Below are positions 47,166 to 59,165 of a stretch of 64,000 nucleotides of DNA, in pieces; within the stretch, counting starts at the first letter, position 1; every line of letters begins with the position of its first letter. Below the pieces are notes generated by a model. The model did no database searches. It was not told the origin of the DNA and saw only the letters and a program-made list of their open reading frames with translations. The position numbers and the translations under genes are program-made. The stretch is from Hymenopus coronatus (taxonomy: Eukaryota > Arthropoda > Insecta > Mantodea > Hymenopodidae). The DNA is taken from the NCBI GenBank assembly GCA_030762935.1, contig CM060900.1, positions 113,054,620-113,118,619 of the forward strand. The letters run 5' to 3'.

Positions 47166-47548
47166 TTTGACACTTTCAAGTGGCGTGCCATCCACAGAAG
47201 CAACGGAAGCAATACTTCCCCGGTTGTTGAAATAGAAGGGGGGAATATATACAGAAACGTTAAAAATATTTGTTATTATGAACATTGCGAAATCTTGGCA
47301 ATAGCGCCGCACATAGAGAAACTGCTTCCCACTCTCCTGGCGCGGCTGGAACGTCAGCCAGTCATCATCCATCTCGGAGAGCTGCTGGCCAGCCAGCCGT
47401 TTATTTCCGCTGGAGTTCGGACAATGGGAAGCAAATTGCTTGCTCGCCTTTCAGGCGCTATAGCCTTACTACAGGTGCTTTATATTCACAGTAAGAGCGT
47501 TTTCAAGTAATTATTACGTACAATTTTTAACGCAAGTTCTCCAGTAAA

Positions 47549-47910
47549 TGGTCGTCTCCTCAGCGCGTTGGTAGCGCGGCTGCTTGCCAAGCGGGAGACC
47601 TGGTTTCTATTTCCAGTACCGGCGTGCGGAATTTTCCCCCGCTGGGAGACCTGGTCCGGGGTGTACTCAGCCTCGTGAGGTCCCTGGGGGGGGGAGGTCA
47701 ACTGAGGAGCTACTTGATTGAGAGGGCATCGGCTCCAGATCGAGAAGACTGCATTAACCGGGAAGGAGGGACTCGAGGCGCTAATCATGTCTCACTCTCC
47801 AGCACTGTATCCCATTTATGATGCCTTCGGGCCGAGATGGGGGATGAGGAGGCCGGGCGGTAGGCCAAGGTCCCTTGTGGACAGGGAACCTGTAAGGCAT
47901 TAAAAGGAAT
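47549..47910 (+). mobile_element. tRNA-Gly-like SINE
   Basis: The head 'CTCCTCAGCGCGTTGGTAGC' holds box A. 'GCTGCTTGCCAAGCGGGAG' is an anticodon arm with GCC in the loop position of tRNA-Gly, and 'CCTGGTTTCTATTTCC' is an eroded box B. A GC-rich body of ~300 bases ends 'GTAAGGCATTAAAAGGAATA'. Base composition differs sharply from the flanks. No clear target duplication was found; the right end is approximate. Confidence 0.75.
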
Positions 47911-48829
47911 AATTCTTATAGGAGGTCAAAGTGATCCAATATCAATAGCAGGAGCAAGTCTTCTGTGATAGAATGTTCAAAAAAATGAAACGAAGAAAAA
48001 TACTTCTGAGACAATAAAAAGGATTATTCCGGACTGTCGTGCCATGGAGTTAAGTTCTCCGGTAAATAAGTATTTCTGTTCCAGCTAACAGGTAACTATG
48101 TTGTTTTAGCTTTAAAGTAGATATTACAATACGGTATTTTTAATGCACGTTCAGGAAGCAACACGTGGTTTGCTGCTCCGGTGCGTGTGTGGATCGACCG
48201 GCAACTTTGAGCCAGCTGTACGCGGTGAGAGGGAACAAACAATCTTGAAGGCGCACTCACGATTCCAGACTACAACAATGGATGCACAATTTTCAACGTT
48301 TTCAAAGAAAAAAATTTTAAATCGTGGATTTGGTTCCTTTGGTTCCTGCCGTCATTTAGGAAAATTGTTTTGCTAGCCAGGTCTATTATTTAATAATGAA
48401 AATGTATGGACAATGATGGTGGGCAAAATATATGGTGGGCTCAGACTACAAATCCTAAAATTCCAATGGTTGGTATAGCTCAAATTATACCATAATTTCC
48501 AAATGCTTCTTTTTTCCTCTTTCATGAGAAATTACATGAGAAACTATTCCGAATCCTGGAAGAATTAAAATGTGGATCTAAGGATGTCCAAAATATCATT
48601 TAGAATCTAGCATCTCCATTCATAAAGCTGGTAAGTACAACGTTAAAAATAGTTTTAAAAATGTTGTATGGTTTCATCTGCAGCTATGATAGCGCCAGAT
48701 GACAACTAGCACTGAGGACATGGTCAGGCAAAACACCGTGCAGCCAGTTCGTAATTGTTTCAATTCACTCGTTAGAAGAACATTTGAGGAAAGGTTGCCG
48801 TAAATCACCAGAGAGACTGGGATGTCAGT
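47911..48829. other. No gene recognised
   Basis: A moderately GC-rich patch at 48143-48376 has a 77-codon plus frame including 'MDAQFSTFSKKKILNRGF', which I cannot assign. A short inverted motif 'ggtatagctcaaattatacc' lies at 48472-48491. Confidence 0.35.
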
Positions 48830-49220
48830 GTGCTACTTTTCTTGGCACACCACCCTTCAACTCTTCACAGCAGCCAGTTTGGTCTTTGGCAGAGAGCTGC
48901 ATTTATCACACAACCTAATGTTTGGAGTTCTGCTGGGGCAGAAGAGCCAGTAGTTAACTATGTGGAGCATCTCATAGACCGACTTCATGACACGCATGAG
49001 ATAGCCTATCAAAACATCCAGGTAGCGGGTAACCAGGTAAAGACTTATCTGGACCAAGGGAAGCGGTCACAAACTTCAATAATCATGGCAAGGATGTACC
49101 TTGTGATAAAGAGAATAAAATATGTCATCTGTCACTAAATCCAGAGGCTGGTAGTACACTTGGATTGTCCAGCCTGCTATGATGGTGCTGGTCCAGACAA
49201 TAGCCCTGAGGAGAGAGCAG
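48830..49220 (+). pseudogene. Gypsy integrase C-terminal fragment, third copy
   Basis: The plus strand encodes 'EPVVNYVEHLIDRLHDTHEI', 'AYQNIQVAGNQVKTYLDQGK' and, out of frame, the 'VYLDCPACYDG' end. This corresponds to the last ~130 residues of the integrase in the other two copies. A purine tract 'ctgaggagagagcag' and the first bases of an LTR follow (~49212), after which similarity is lost. Confidence 0.75.
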
Positions 49221-49823
49221 TATGACTGCCTCGCTGGTCTCTTAACTCTGCATCTATTTGTGACATCCTCACTTTTGCAAAGGATTTGGAATGCAATGAA
49301 CACAGAGAGGGTAATGTCAATACTGAAAGCCTTGGAATGCAACACATTGACACAACTGGCACATGCCAGAAGCTCAGCTTACATAAGCTTCCAGCAACTT
49401 CTGTTGACACATTATATATATCTCAGGTTTTTATCACATTGGGCATTATCTTCTGAAGAAGGCCAGGACGTTGGAAATTGCTGAATGCTCAAGCAATTTT
49501 ATGAGTTTGACACAGCTGATCACTTGTGACACTCAGCTTTAAATTAAGTTAGACATAAATTTCTTTTTGAAAATGTATACAATGTGTCATATTTTTACAG
49601 AAGGGATAAAAGTACTGGTTTCTAGCTGGGCTTAAGGGGTAATGTTTAACTCCTTCATTTTATCAACGTTAAAACAGCGCAGGAATGGTTCATTTTCTCG
49701 GTAATGATTTGATATAAAATCATTAACTTTTACAGGACAATTATTCATTTTCAAACACACAGATCTACACTTACTGATTAAGAAATAAGAACTCTTTGTT
49801 TTGTAAAACCTACAACTTATGCA

Positions 49824-49856
<33 letters not shown>

Positions 49857-50398
49857 CTCCTTTATCCCCTGAACATAATTATTCAAGTGAATTAAACTAA
49901 AACAGATTCAAAATTTATCGGTACACTCTCATTTACAGGATAAAATTTAATGATGTCCAGCACTAACGGTTATTATCTATCATTCACTTTACTCAGAAAT
50001 TAACCAAGAATAAGAATGCATTCTATCAAATGTTAACTGCTATTGCACTTCTGGAAAGAGAGGAGATAGTTCATACCGCTTAATTTTCAATATTCAGGGT
50101 CAGTCTGTTGAATAGTTACTGAGAAAATAGGGCATGCTTATTGAAAAATGTAAATTTGCAAACACTATATTGAACCTAAAAAAACTACTAAAGAGTAGCA
50201 AAAGAAACGCATTTTCCTCCTCATATGACCGGCCATAATTATTTAGATCAGGCATCACCGACTTGTTTGAATTTGCACCACAGCAAAGTATTCCATGCAT
50301 GCAATGAGTAAACATGTGACAGCAGAGATTTTCTCTCTGTGTGTCATTTGTCAGTCTATTGTGTCAGGAACAGACAGTATATCAACATGCAAGCCATC
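49221..50398. other. No gene recognised; poly(T) at 49829-49856
   Basis: A run of ~28 T is the main simple sequence. Near 49450 'cttctgaagaaggccagg' is another short tail-like hairpin similar to Penelope-type 3' ends. Coding motifs are absent. Confidence 0.4.
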
Positions 50399-52850
50399 TT
50401 TTATTCATATTCATTTATTTCATCCTTCAGATCATGTATACATGATATGGACTCGTCAATAAGTTACATAGGAATATAACAATAAGTTAAAAGGACACAC
50501 ACACACATACACACACACCCAGATACACATATGCATACAGCATTTAGGGTCACCACACATATCCATACTGCCTTAATTAGTAAGACTTATTTACATATTC
50601 CATAACTGAATAAAATGCATTCTCTAATAGGTACAATTTGAGTTTTTTCTTAAACAGATTTACATTTTCAATATTTTTTATATTAAGGGGTAGCCTATTA
50701 TACAGTTTTATTCCATTATGATTTACACTGTTTTTGGCTAGATTCGTTCTGCAATATTGCACATGTAGATTTCCTTTCTGCCTTGTACTATGATAATGAA
50801 TCTCTTGGTTATCTGGTTGGTGCAGTCATAATCCTTAACCTTTTGAACAGTTCCCTGCACGGAGATCTACTTGATTCGCCAGTCATTATTCTTATGGCCC
50901 GCTTTTGCAACCGAAAAACTTTTTCAGATTCTGCTGATGCCCCCCAGAACATTATTCCATACCTTATATGACTATCGATGTATGCAAAATAAGCACTTCT
51001 AAAAACTTGCACACTCGTCACTCTTTTCAATGTTCTCAATATGTAACATCCCACACTTAGTTTCTTGGTTAGCATATTTATATGTGTCCCCCATTTAAGA
51101 TCTTCTGTAATAATTATCCCCAGGAATTTAGTTTGATCTTCATATTTTATGATTTCATTGTCTATTTTTATTTGTGGTTTTGCCACATTTCTATGATGAC
51201 TCGAATGAAAACTCATAGCAACAGTTTTTTGTGTATTTAATAGCAGTCTATTTACCTCAAACCAGTATATCAATTTCCTTATATCCCCATTTACTTTTTT
51301 CTGAAGATCTCTGTCATTGTTTGCTTTTAGCAGCAGGTTTGTATCATCAGCAAATAACACCACTTCAGACTCCTGGACACATAATGGGAGATCATTTACA
51401 TAAATCAAGAAAAGAAGAGGCCCCTGTGGTACCCCCTGTCCTACCTTCCTCTGCGTAGATTGACATCTTTCTATACTGAGATGTTCTTTATTCAGGTTGC
51501 TAATTTCTACTACTTGAGATCGATTCGATAGGTAAGATTTAAACCATGCATTTGCTATTCCTCTAATACCATACACCTCTAACTTTCTCAGTAGTATATC
51601 ATGATCAATCACATCATATGCCTTCGTTAGATCAAGGAACAAACCTATTGATTTCCCTTTCTTTTCAATAGCAGCAATAATTTTTTCAACTAGGGCGCAA
51701 ACTGCCGATTCAGTAGATTTTTCTCGCCTAAAACCATGTTGTGTATCTGTGAGAATTTTATTTTTCTCTAAAAAATTACTAATTCTATTGAACATTAGCT
51801 TCTCCAAAATCTTGGAGAATGCTGATAGCATAGAAATTGGTCTGTAATTTTGTAACACATCTTTGGGTCCCTTTTTATGGAGGGGCCTAACTTTAGCTGT
51901 TTTTAATTTATCTGGGAAAACTCCTGTCTCAAAGGAGGTATTATAGATATTCAGTAACGTTTTGCTATTTCCTCTACACAAACCTTTATTACTAGATCAG
52001 GAATCTCGTCTAGACCTGCTGAGAGCTTGCTTTTCAGCCCTTTTGCTGCCCTTATCAGTTCCTGCTCATTTATAGGTTTAATAAATACTGAATTCATGCA
52101 TCTTTTAACCTTACTGTTTTCTCTTGCTTTTTTAACCCGTGTCATATTTATCTCTTACTAGTTTATTTGGACCCTCAACAAAATATGTATTAAACAATTC
52201 AGCTATTTTAACTGGATCTTTGATTTTTTGCCCTTCATACATCAATTCAAATTGGTTTATGCACAAATTTCTTTTCCCGGTTTCCTTATTGATTACTTCC
52301 CAGATTGCCTTACTTTGGTTTGTTGCTCTTTGAATATATTTATCATTTTCCAGTTTTTTTGCATCCCTAATAACTTTCCTGTATACTTTTTTATATTTAT
52401 TTATATAACTTAAGCTTTCCCTTGACACCTTTCCCCTTTTTTCCAACATTGATAGGAATTTGACTCTCTGTGAGGATACTTTTATACCTTTGGTCACCCA
52501 CCCTTTTTGGTTTTTGTTCTTTATACTAACCTGTTTCAGTGGAAATGCTATATTAAAATTGTGATGAACTGTTTCTATTAGCTTATCAAATTTTGCATGT
52601 ACATCCTTTTCTTCATATATGTCATGCCAACTTTCTTTGCTTAATAGGTATTTAAATTGCTTTTGATTTTCTTCATTAAAATGCCTTTTACTGCTTGTTA
52701 TTCTACTTTTGTTCAATGACTGACTTGATACTTTTAGGATTTGCGCTTTGTGATCCGAGATACCCGTTTCCATAACTCCTGTGTTTACACAGTTGGCCAC
52801 ACAGTGTACAATAGGTGATTTGTAGAAGCATTGATCAAATTTGCTCTCTC
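50399..52850 (-). pseudogene. 5'-truncated LINE (CR1/Jockey superfamily) with RT nearly intact
   Basis: From the right on minus: the last strand of the endonuclease ('METGISDHKAQIL', with the catalytic SDH motif), a 200-residue linker, then RT. The RT has 'LQNYRPISMLSAFSKILEKL', 'LFLDLTKAYDVIDHDILL' (Asp), 'GVPQGPLLFLIYVNDLPL', the box 'LFADDTNLLL' and 'KFLGIIITEDLKWGTHI'. The conserved C-terminal 'GIKLYNRLPLNIKN' lies at 50577-50762. Three shifts break it: at ~52140, ~51970, and a small deletion near 50815. The AT-rich 3' end is at ~50399. The RT frame of 390 codons is the longest LINE frame in the window. Confidence 0.9.
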
Positions 52851-54268
52851 TACTTTACTCAAAGGGTAACCAGCTGATGATGCCTCATTTAGATTGAGAG
52901 TTCTAAACAAATGTCTAGTACTGTGACACTGTTGTTAATATTTTCCTTAATATATAAGTGTGTTTTAAAAGCATATTGCAAATATAAAAAATTAGGATTA
53001 ATAAAAAAAATTAATCTAAGTAGCACTTACATTAATAAACAACATAATAACAATAATAAGGCTTTTGTAGTCATCATAAATACAGTAAAGTGCAGATTCC
53101 AAGCTTGTAATTCATGGGCTAATAGACAAAAATTTACCTGACTTCCAATGGAGAGTCAACATCCCCTGAAGATGCTTAACAAAGTATTGGGCAACATGTC
53201 AGGTGATTTTTCATCTGTTAGATAACAGCCTGCTAGCCAGGAATCTACATTCTATGAACAAACGTAAGGTTTTCCATTTAAGATTTGTATCTCTTTAGAG
53301 AAAATAAACTTATAACTCTATTAGTACAATTCTTGTACAAGAGTACACCACTTTGAAATTACTCCACATTGAGATGGATCACATTTGTTAAGAGAAATCT
53401 CTAAGTTAAGTCAGGTTTAGTTGCCTGTTCTAGAGGTTCTACTCACGATTCACATGCTTGTGAGTTTATGCAACAATTTTCTTAAAGTAAATAAAGCTTC
53501 TCCACAAATCAAACTCGCAAATATCTTGCCAAGGACTAGGATGTTTCACTTAAATCTTAGTCTTTAGAGCCTAGATTCATGATTAAACAGGATACTAAAA
53601 AATTGGATACTCACAGTTTCTTCCTTATAGGAAGCTATATTGCCAATTCAAGGAAAAACACTAATGTAGGCAGAGATTTAAAGTAATTTAAGAGACTGAT
53701 GCACTCTGAGATATAAAATATAATTCTCAGGAACACGAGTTGAAAATTCATTTCAGTATGTATTTACAAATGTTTAATACATTGATTATACCAGCATTAA
53801 TGTAGTTAGTGTCAGATTTACCAGCGATGGATTAAACTGAAGTATCTCAAAAAAATCTCAAAAACAATAGAAAAGGCACTTCTCTCCTTGAGTCTGAAAT
53901 ACAATTCTGCATTTTCACAATAGACAGTGAGCATTTTAAACCTTTACCACAATGAAATGTAAAATAAAATTTATCAGACACACCATTATGCATTTCTCCT
54001 TTATGCCTCCAAGTTTTCTATAACATAAAAGTTGTCTAATGAGGAAAACCAATATAAATAGAACAAAAATAATTTAGTCTCGCAATCCTGGGATACTATA
54101 TTTCACTAAGGTATTCGTGCAAAAAACAAATAGGGGGGGGGGCAAGGAAAAGTAAAATGAAGTGGCCAAAATGCACAGCAACCAAAACTGGGTGTTAGTG
54201 AACATGTAAAACACCAGAGTTAGGCTTTTGAAGGGCCACTTCAAGCGTGCTGAATCATTTCAACTAAC
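52851..54268. other. No gene recognised
   Basis: Short frames only. 'catcccctgaagatgctt' near 53161 is a tail-like motif without an adjoining element. Confidence 0.4.
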
Positions 54269-54431
54269 CTGAGATATTTAGAGCAAACTTTTCTGAAGCT
54301 TAATGAACGATAACAGTTCTTGGGAGAATCTTGTTGCTCCCGGAATGATGTGGGTAGAGTAGCCGAACGACACAGATGGGGCGGGCCTCGTTTATTATGT
54401 TTCCTGTTTTGAGCACCACCAATGTAGCTCT
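54269..54431 (-). other. Candidate exon of unknown protein
   Basis: Between an AG at 54432-54433 (CAAATACAG) and a donor CTCAG/GTTAGT (GT at 54267-54268), the minus strand is open for 163 nt. It encodes a basic, Ser-rich stretch with 'GGAQNRKHNKRGPPHLC', 'RSATLPTSFREQQDSP' and 'CYRSLSFRKVCSKYLR'. RSATLP resembles a kinase or 14-3-3 site. It is GC-richer than its flanks, matches no repeat in this window, and ends in phase 2 as required by the PIP4K exon at 38765. I do not recognise the protein; it could be an upstream or alternative exon, another gene, or chance. Confidence 0.3.
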
Positions 54432-54793
54432 CTGTATTTGAAAGCCTAATCCATCCCACATAGTAATAAACATTTTCATTCTATGCATTTATATTTTAAT
54501 TTCTGCTATTTATTAATTAATAAAACATTCTTAACTTAAGTTACTATATATTAAACAATAAAATCATAATTGTCATGCTTTATATACCAAGAAAAATGTA
54601 CAATTCGGAGCAAAAAAAATGCCTCATAAAGGAAGGAGGTAATTTAAGTTCTTACTGACATAGGCAACTCTACCTTCTGCAGGTACCATTTTTCTACCTC
54701 TCTTCTTGCAGAATTCCATAGTTATTTTTGAGGTTGACAATCTATTTAAATGATTTTTTACTATCAGAGCAATATGTGTAATTATGCCCCAAA

Positions 54794-54794
<1 letters not shown>

Positions 54795-54837
<43 letters not shown>

Positions 54838-54873
54838 TGATGATAATAATAATAAATAATTATGATAATAATA
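54795..54873 (+). repeat. (AAT)n microsatellite
   Basis: About 13 AAT units followed by imperfect GAT/AAT units. Confidence 0.95.
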
Positions 54874-55110
54874 TTGACCTAATAGTTGGTTAATCTGTGA
54901 AGCCTGGGACTAGAAAGTACTTACAACACTAAGTCACCTTTGGGGTGTGTCATCTCAAAATAATTTAATATCTTGTGGTTTACTGGGAAATATACAAGTC
55001 AGTTGAAGAATTTAATGTCATGTTGGTATGTTGCCATGGTAGCAACTGGCTAGAGATGGGGAGATCCATAGTTCAAATCCTGGCTATGTTATTGAAATCT
55101 TCCATCTGAT
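54874..55110 (+). mobile_element. Second copy of the repeat with central tRNA-like domain
   Basis: 'cctgggactagaaagtactta', 'gtcatctcaaaataattt', 'cttgtggttta' and 'tgttgccatggtagca' follow in the same order as at 42260-42420. The tRNA-like part ('gttcaaatcctggctatg' for box B and 3' arm) has lost ~12 bases of its D-arm. Downstream 'ctgattctacc' also matches. Copies share both sides of the tRNA-like part. Confidence 0.6.
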
Positions 55111-55199
55111 TCTACCAACTCCTGTCTTACACATGGCTTATGTGGAAAAAAACAATTAATTAATAAAACTAAAATGATTTCTCAAATGTGGTTTATAAG

Positions 55200-56137
55200 T
55201 AGGGATAGCCTCTTGGGGACCGATAGACAGACAGAATCAAAGTTAGCACAGCATGGTATACAGATGTGATGGGATGACAATGCAGTACACGTAGTGGTAC
55301 TAATAGAAGGAAAATGGGGCAGTAGTTGCATGGTAGACTGTGATGTTTTCACTAGCAGTGGAAGGAGATCGAGATTGGGTGGGTGGTAAACATAAATACC
55401 ACTGATTTACAGGAACTAATATTGTAATATTTACATATATTCAATTGCTGTTGTGCAACAAATCATCAGCATCATTATTCATTTCATTTTCTCTCTAGAT
55501 AGATAACAATGCACAACATACATTCGTAATGTCTCAAATGTGAATCATCTCCAATTGGCATGTAAACAAACCTTATATTGTGAAAAAGTTTGCTCCACCT
55601 TACATGATGTATTGGAGCAAAACAGAAATAGGAGGCATTATTGACTATTGGGTAAGAAAGTCCATCAGCAATTATTTCCGTAGCAACATTTCGTATTTCA
55701 CGCATTACTGAAAATCCAACATTTTTTCCAAACACTGTCTTCAATTTTTTTTTTCACACAGTCTAAACAAGGTTTCATGGGTCTCTGATTAATTGCTTGC
55801 ACAAGTTCATCAATACCTTCCAGGACTCAGGGCATTTCAATGTTTCCAAATATGTGTTATTGTCGTAGATATATCAGCAAAGTTCTTCCGTATGAATTGC
55901 AAATCTTCATGCAATCCATTTGAAGAGATTTTACACTTTTGATTGAAGAGCATGCATTATCATCAAAGGCATTAATAACATATTGTAATATACAGCATAG
56001 TCGAGCCACATTCCTCAACACATTACTACTGATTGTTTACATGTGACGCATGCAGTCGCCAATGCAGGTCGGTCTTGGTAGGTAGGTAACCGGTATCCAC
56101 ATGTGTCCCGCTCTTGGTCCCCAAGATGCTATCCCTA
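55200..56137 (-). mobile_element. Short hAT relic with inverted ends and 8-bp duplication
   Basis: The left end on plus is TAGGGATAGCCTCTTGGGGA; the right end in reverse complement is TAGGGATAGCATCTTGGGGA. TTTATAAG precedes (55192-55199) and TTTATAGG follows (56138-56145), matching at 7 of 8 positions. Inside, the minus strand carries pieces of a hAT C-terminus: 'FCSNTSCKVEQTFSQYK' and, after a stop, 'FTFETLRMYVVHC', reminiscent of the '(V)ERSFSxYK...NLE' dimerisation block. At 938 bp it is an internally deleted, non-autonomous copy. Confidence 0.7.
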
Positions 56138-56676
56138 TTTATAGGTGTACAAGTTTTTAAAAATGATGAGTATGAGTAAAGTAATGCTGATTAGTAGCAA
56201 AATAGCATGTGCAAGTAAACTCAAATAAGGACAAATGTTTTAACAGTGATGAATCAAGATTAGATTTGCAAAATATCAGCAAGTCTACTCTCTAGATTGC
56301 TTAAAGAAATATGAAATTTCTCTAACTTTAGAATTTCAAAAGCATGTGTGAAAGTGTGCGCCTACAGTTTGCATCTTTGTAATTGGCATCATGGATATTT
56401 ATGCCTTTAACTTTACATAACAATGAAAGACCAACATATGTGATAGTAATTCTGGAATCAAACATCGATAATAAAAAGATTGCCCCATTGTCAAATACAT
56501 CATAATTGTAAGTTGAATATTGTTTATTAATATTGTACAACTGCATGATGCAATCTGAGTTTAAATGGTTTTTAATTTATTGGTGGCTGTTCCCATCTGC
56601 ACGTGGTAAGAGAAGTGTACTTGAGATGTGGCACCTTAGCCATTAAGGTGAAGGAAACTCGAAGGAGTATATTTTG

Positions 56677-56707
<31 letters not shown>

Positions 56708-57829
56708 TGTGTGTATGTCTGTGCACGCGCGCGCGCGTGTTCACATGCGTGCTCATATTAGATAGCATGAATAACAAAAAGTTTTATGCAAAAATTAGCT
56801 GTTAGTCACATCTTTAGTTTGAATTCTCTATGTTGAAGGGTCTACAGACAGCAAGATAATAGTAGGATCAGTTTAGGTAGTGTTTGTGAAAGAAGCTCAG
56901 GTAATGAAGACACCCAATAATTGCCCTTCAATTTGCCGGTGGTATTGCTATTTACTGAGAGGATTACAGCATTCAATTACATTGACAGTACCCAGTTACA
57001 GTTCAACGGTATTATAGGGTGATATCTTATATTAACTATATACACAATTTCAGTGGTGTCAATGACAATCAAGAGTTCCATTTTGCATAGTATTTTTAAA
57101 GGTGATTGATTATATTTTAAAGAAGGTATACCACACATGGACTCATACATTGATTTCATCTGTAACAAACATATTGCACACTGCTTTCATTTGTTTGGTA
57201 TGTTGCAGTAAATATAATCATTTGAGCCAAGAACACGGGAATGATCATTTTTAATGTTTTTCAAATGGGAAGAGTTCCACACTGCAGCGAATGAGAAGGT
57301 TATCATGCTCTGTGTTGTCAGGTCCCTACCCCCACTCTTTTCATATTTCCCTCTCACTCACACACTGAGCATGCAAATCTGCCTGCCGACATAATGTTTA
57401 TTCATATGTATTATGAAAACTATTTGAGCTAAAAATCTGTGATTTTTATGGTTCTGCTATGTACATTACTCCCTATCTTCCTTGTAAATTATTTTTTGCA
57501 AAATTTGAAATATGCTGTTACCATGGTAACCAACGTATTCAATTCCTGTTGATCATTTTGGGCTACTATTCTATATACCTATATACATATAGTACTTTCT
57601 TTCAGAGTTTAACATTTCAGTTTTAATTCTCACATATACTGTTTATTTGGTTGTGTGGAATGAATTTAATTTTGTTAAACTTTTGTCTGAGAAAGATGTT
57701 AAATTAAGTCATTCTTAATATTTAATGAAATGAATTTCATTAAACCAAAGTGTTCAGTGATTTTTACTAATTAATTCAGAAAACAAAATGGTTTGCAGTG
57801 TATTAGAATTGCAAAAAGAAGAATGAACT
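56138..57829. other. No gene recognised; (GT)n/(GC)n at 56677-56740
   Basis: A GT run of about 22 units passes into a short alternating GC stretch (cacgcgcgcgcgcgt), a purine-pyrimidine alternation. Otherwise only short frames. Confidence 0.5.
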
Positions 57830-57990
57830 CGAAGTCAATGGATCTTAAAGTTACTCGACGTTCATCTTCTCAGGATAAGAGAAAACCCTGGAATAAACCT
57901 TATTCATGTAGCACACCTAACTAATTTGAACTCGGGACCTCTTGAATGTGAGGCAGACATGCTAATTCCCACACTACAGAGGCAGGCCTT
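57830..57990 (-). mobile_element. tRNA-Val-like SINE fragment
   Basis: On minus, 'CTGTAGTGTGGGAATTAGCA' matches a box A region. 'CTGCCTCACATTCAAGAGG' resembles a tRNA-Val(CAC) anticodon arm, and 'GTCCCGAGTTCAAATT' contains box B. The body continues 'AGGTTTATTCCAGGGTTTTC'. Ends and target duplication are not clear. Confidence 0.65.
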
Positions 57991-58029
57991 TTTCTATTAT
58001 CACGACTTTCCAAATTGTGACAATTTTTT

Positions 58030-58078
58030 TCTTCTTCTTCTTCTTCTTCTTCTTCTTCTTCTTCTTCTTCTTCTTCCA
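58030..58078 (+). repeat. (CTT)n microsatellite
   Basis: About 16 CTT units. It yields poly-Leu and poly-Glu frames on the two strands, which I discount. Confidence 0.97.
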
Positions 58079-58159
58079 AGTCCAGCATTTCATGTTTTTG
58101 TTTCGAAGTCACGCACTAATGTTTTCAATTTCATATCACCTTATAATCATATTCTAATT

Positions 58160-59165
58160 TAGCATACTACAGGACCTTTCCTACATAAGCTTTATAATTG
58201 CCTATTTGCTGACGATACAAACTTTAAGATTTAAAAAAATTAATTTTTCAATTTCTTAAGTTTTTCCTAGCACTTCACCTATTTATGGAGTCGTGAGCTG
58301 CCCTGATAGAAGTCAAACATTGGTTATACTTGTATCTATCAGCATCACTAAGTCAATCTGCCAGTCAGTATGCATGCTTAAAACAACTTATGAAATGATG
58401 TGATTTGAATTTATACAGAAGTTTTTGAAGACAAGTTAAAGAGAAATTTCAAATTTGGTTGAGCTTGGTACCAATTAGCTTCCTAAATTCTTCAATAAGC
58501 TTTAGGCTTAATTGCTGCACACATGAAATTGTCTTTATATAACTTGTGAATAATAAATACGATGAACAGCTGGTGTGGTGCATTTGGCACAGTCAGTTCA
58601 GTGAAACATGAGGTCAGTCAGTCAGTCAGTCATTATATGGATAATGCTCCTCACACAAATATGAAGTTTGTGTGCATGTATTATGGAAGAAAGATGTAAT
58701 GCAGTTAAAAGTGAAATGCAGCACTGTATGAACATGAAATTCTGCTTCAAACTTGCAAAAATATCAAGGGAATGTCAATTTTGTCATCCAAAATCTCTTC
58801 TGTATTCAGACTTCAAAAGAGAATAATTAAAATGATCAAACAGTGCCAAATTGTACAGAGAGCAAATGCATCTATAAACAACTTAAATTACTGCCAGTGC
58901 CATGCATATGCATTTTAGAAAGTGTATGTTTCATTCACAACAGTATCAGCAGTTTAAAAGAAAACTCTTGAGCATCCTAAATTTAACACAAGAGCAGACA
59001 ATATTCATTTAAACCATCATAGGCTTACCAGAAGTCTCAATAGCTCACCACACAAAGGCACTAGTTTATAAAACAAACTTCCAAAATGTGCAAAGGAACT
59101 CAAAGCAAGAACTTTAAAAAATCTGTAAAAAATATTTTACAGAAAGAAACGACTTATAATATGAA
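58160..59165 (+). pseudogene. LINE 3' end relic
   Basis: The plus strand has the RT active-site box in 'YNCLFADDTNFKI' at ~58195. Near 58795, 'KISSVFRLQKRIIKMI' matches the 'VFRLQKRAIRIM' block of the LINE at 50.4-52.9 kb. Then come 'FNTRADNIHLNHHRLTRS' and 'KGTSL*NKLPKCAKELK', the counterparts of the conserved LINE C-terminus. The rest is heavily mutated. It is in the opposite orientation to the LINE at 50399-52850 and more decayed. Confidence 0.7.

Noticed and set aside
47064..47510. 148-codon plus-strand frame with a Leu-rich C-terminal half
   Set aside because: Its left part is antisense to the I-clade RT, and the rest matches no family and has no exon borders; probably chance in a GC-richer patch.
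57921..58162. Poly-Glu and poly-Leu frames
   Set aside because: They come from the CTT microsatellite.
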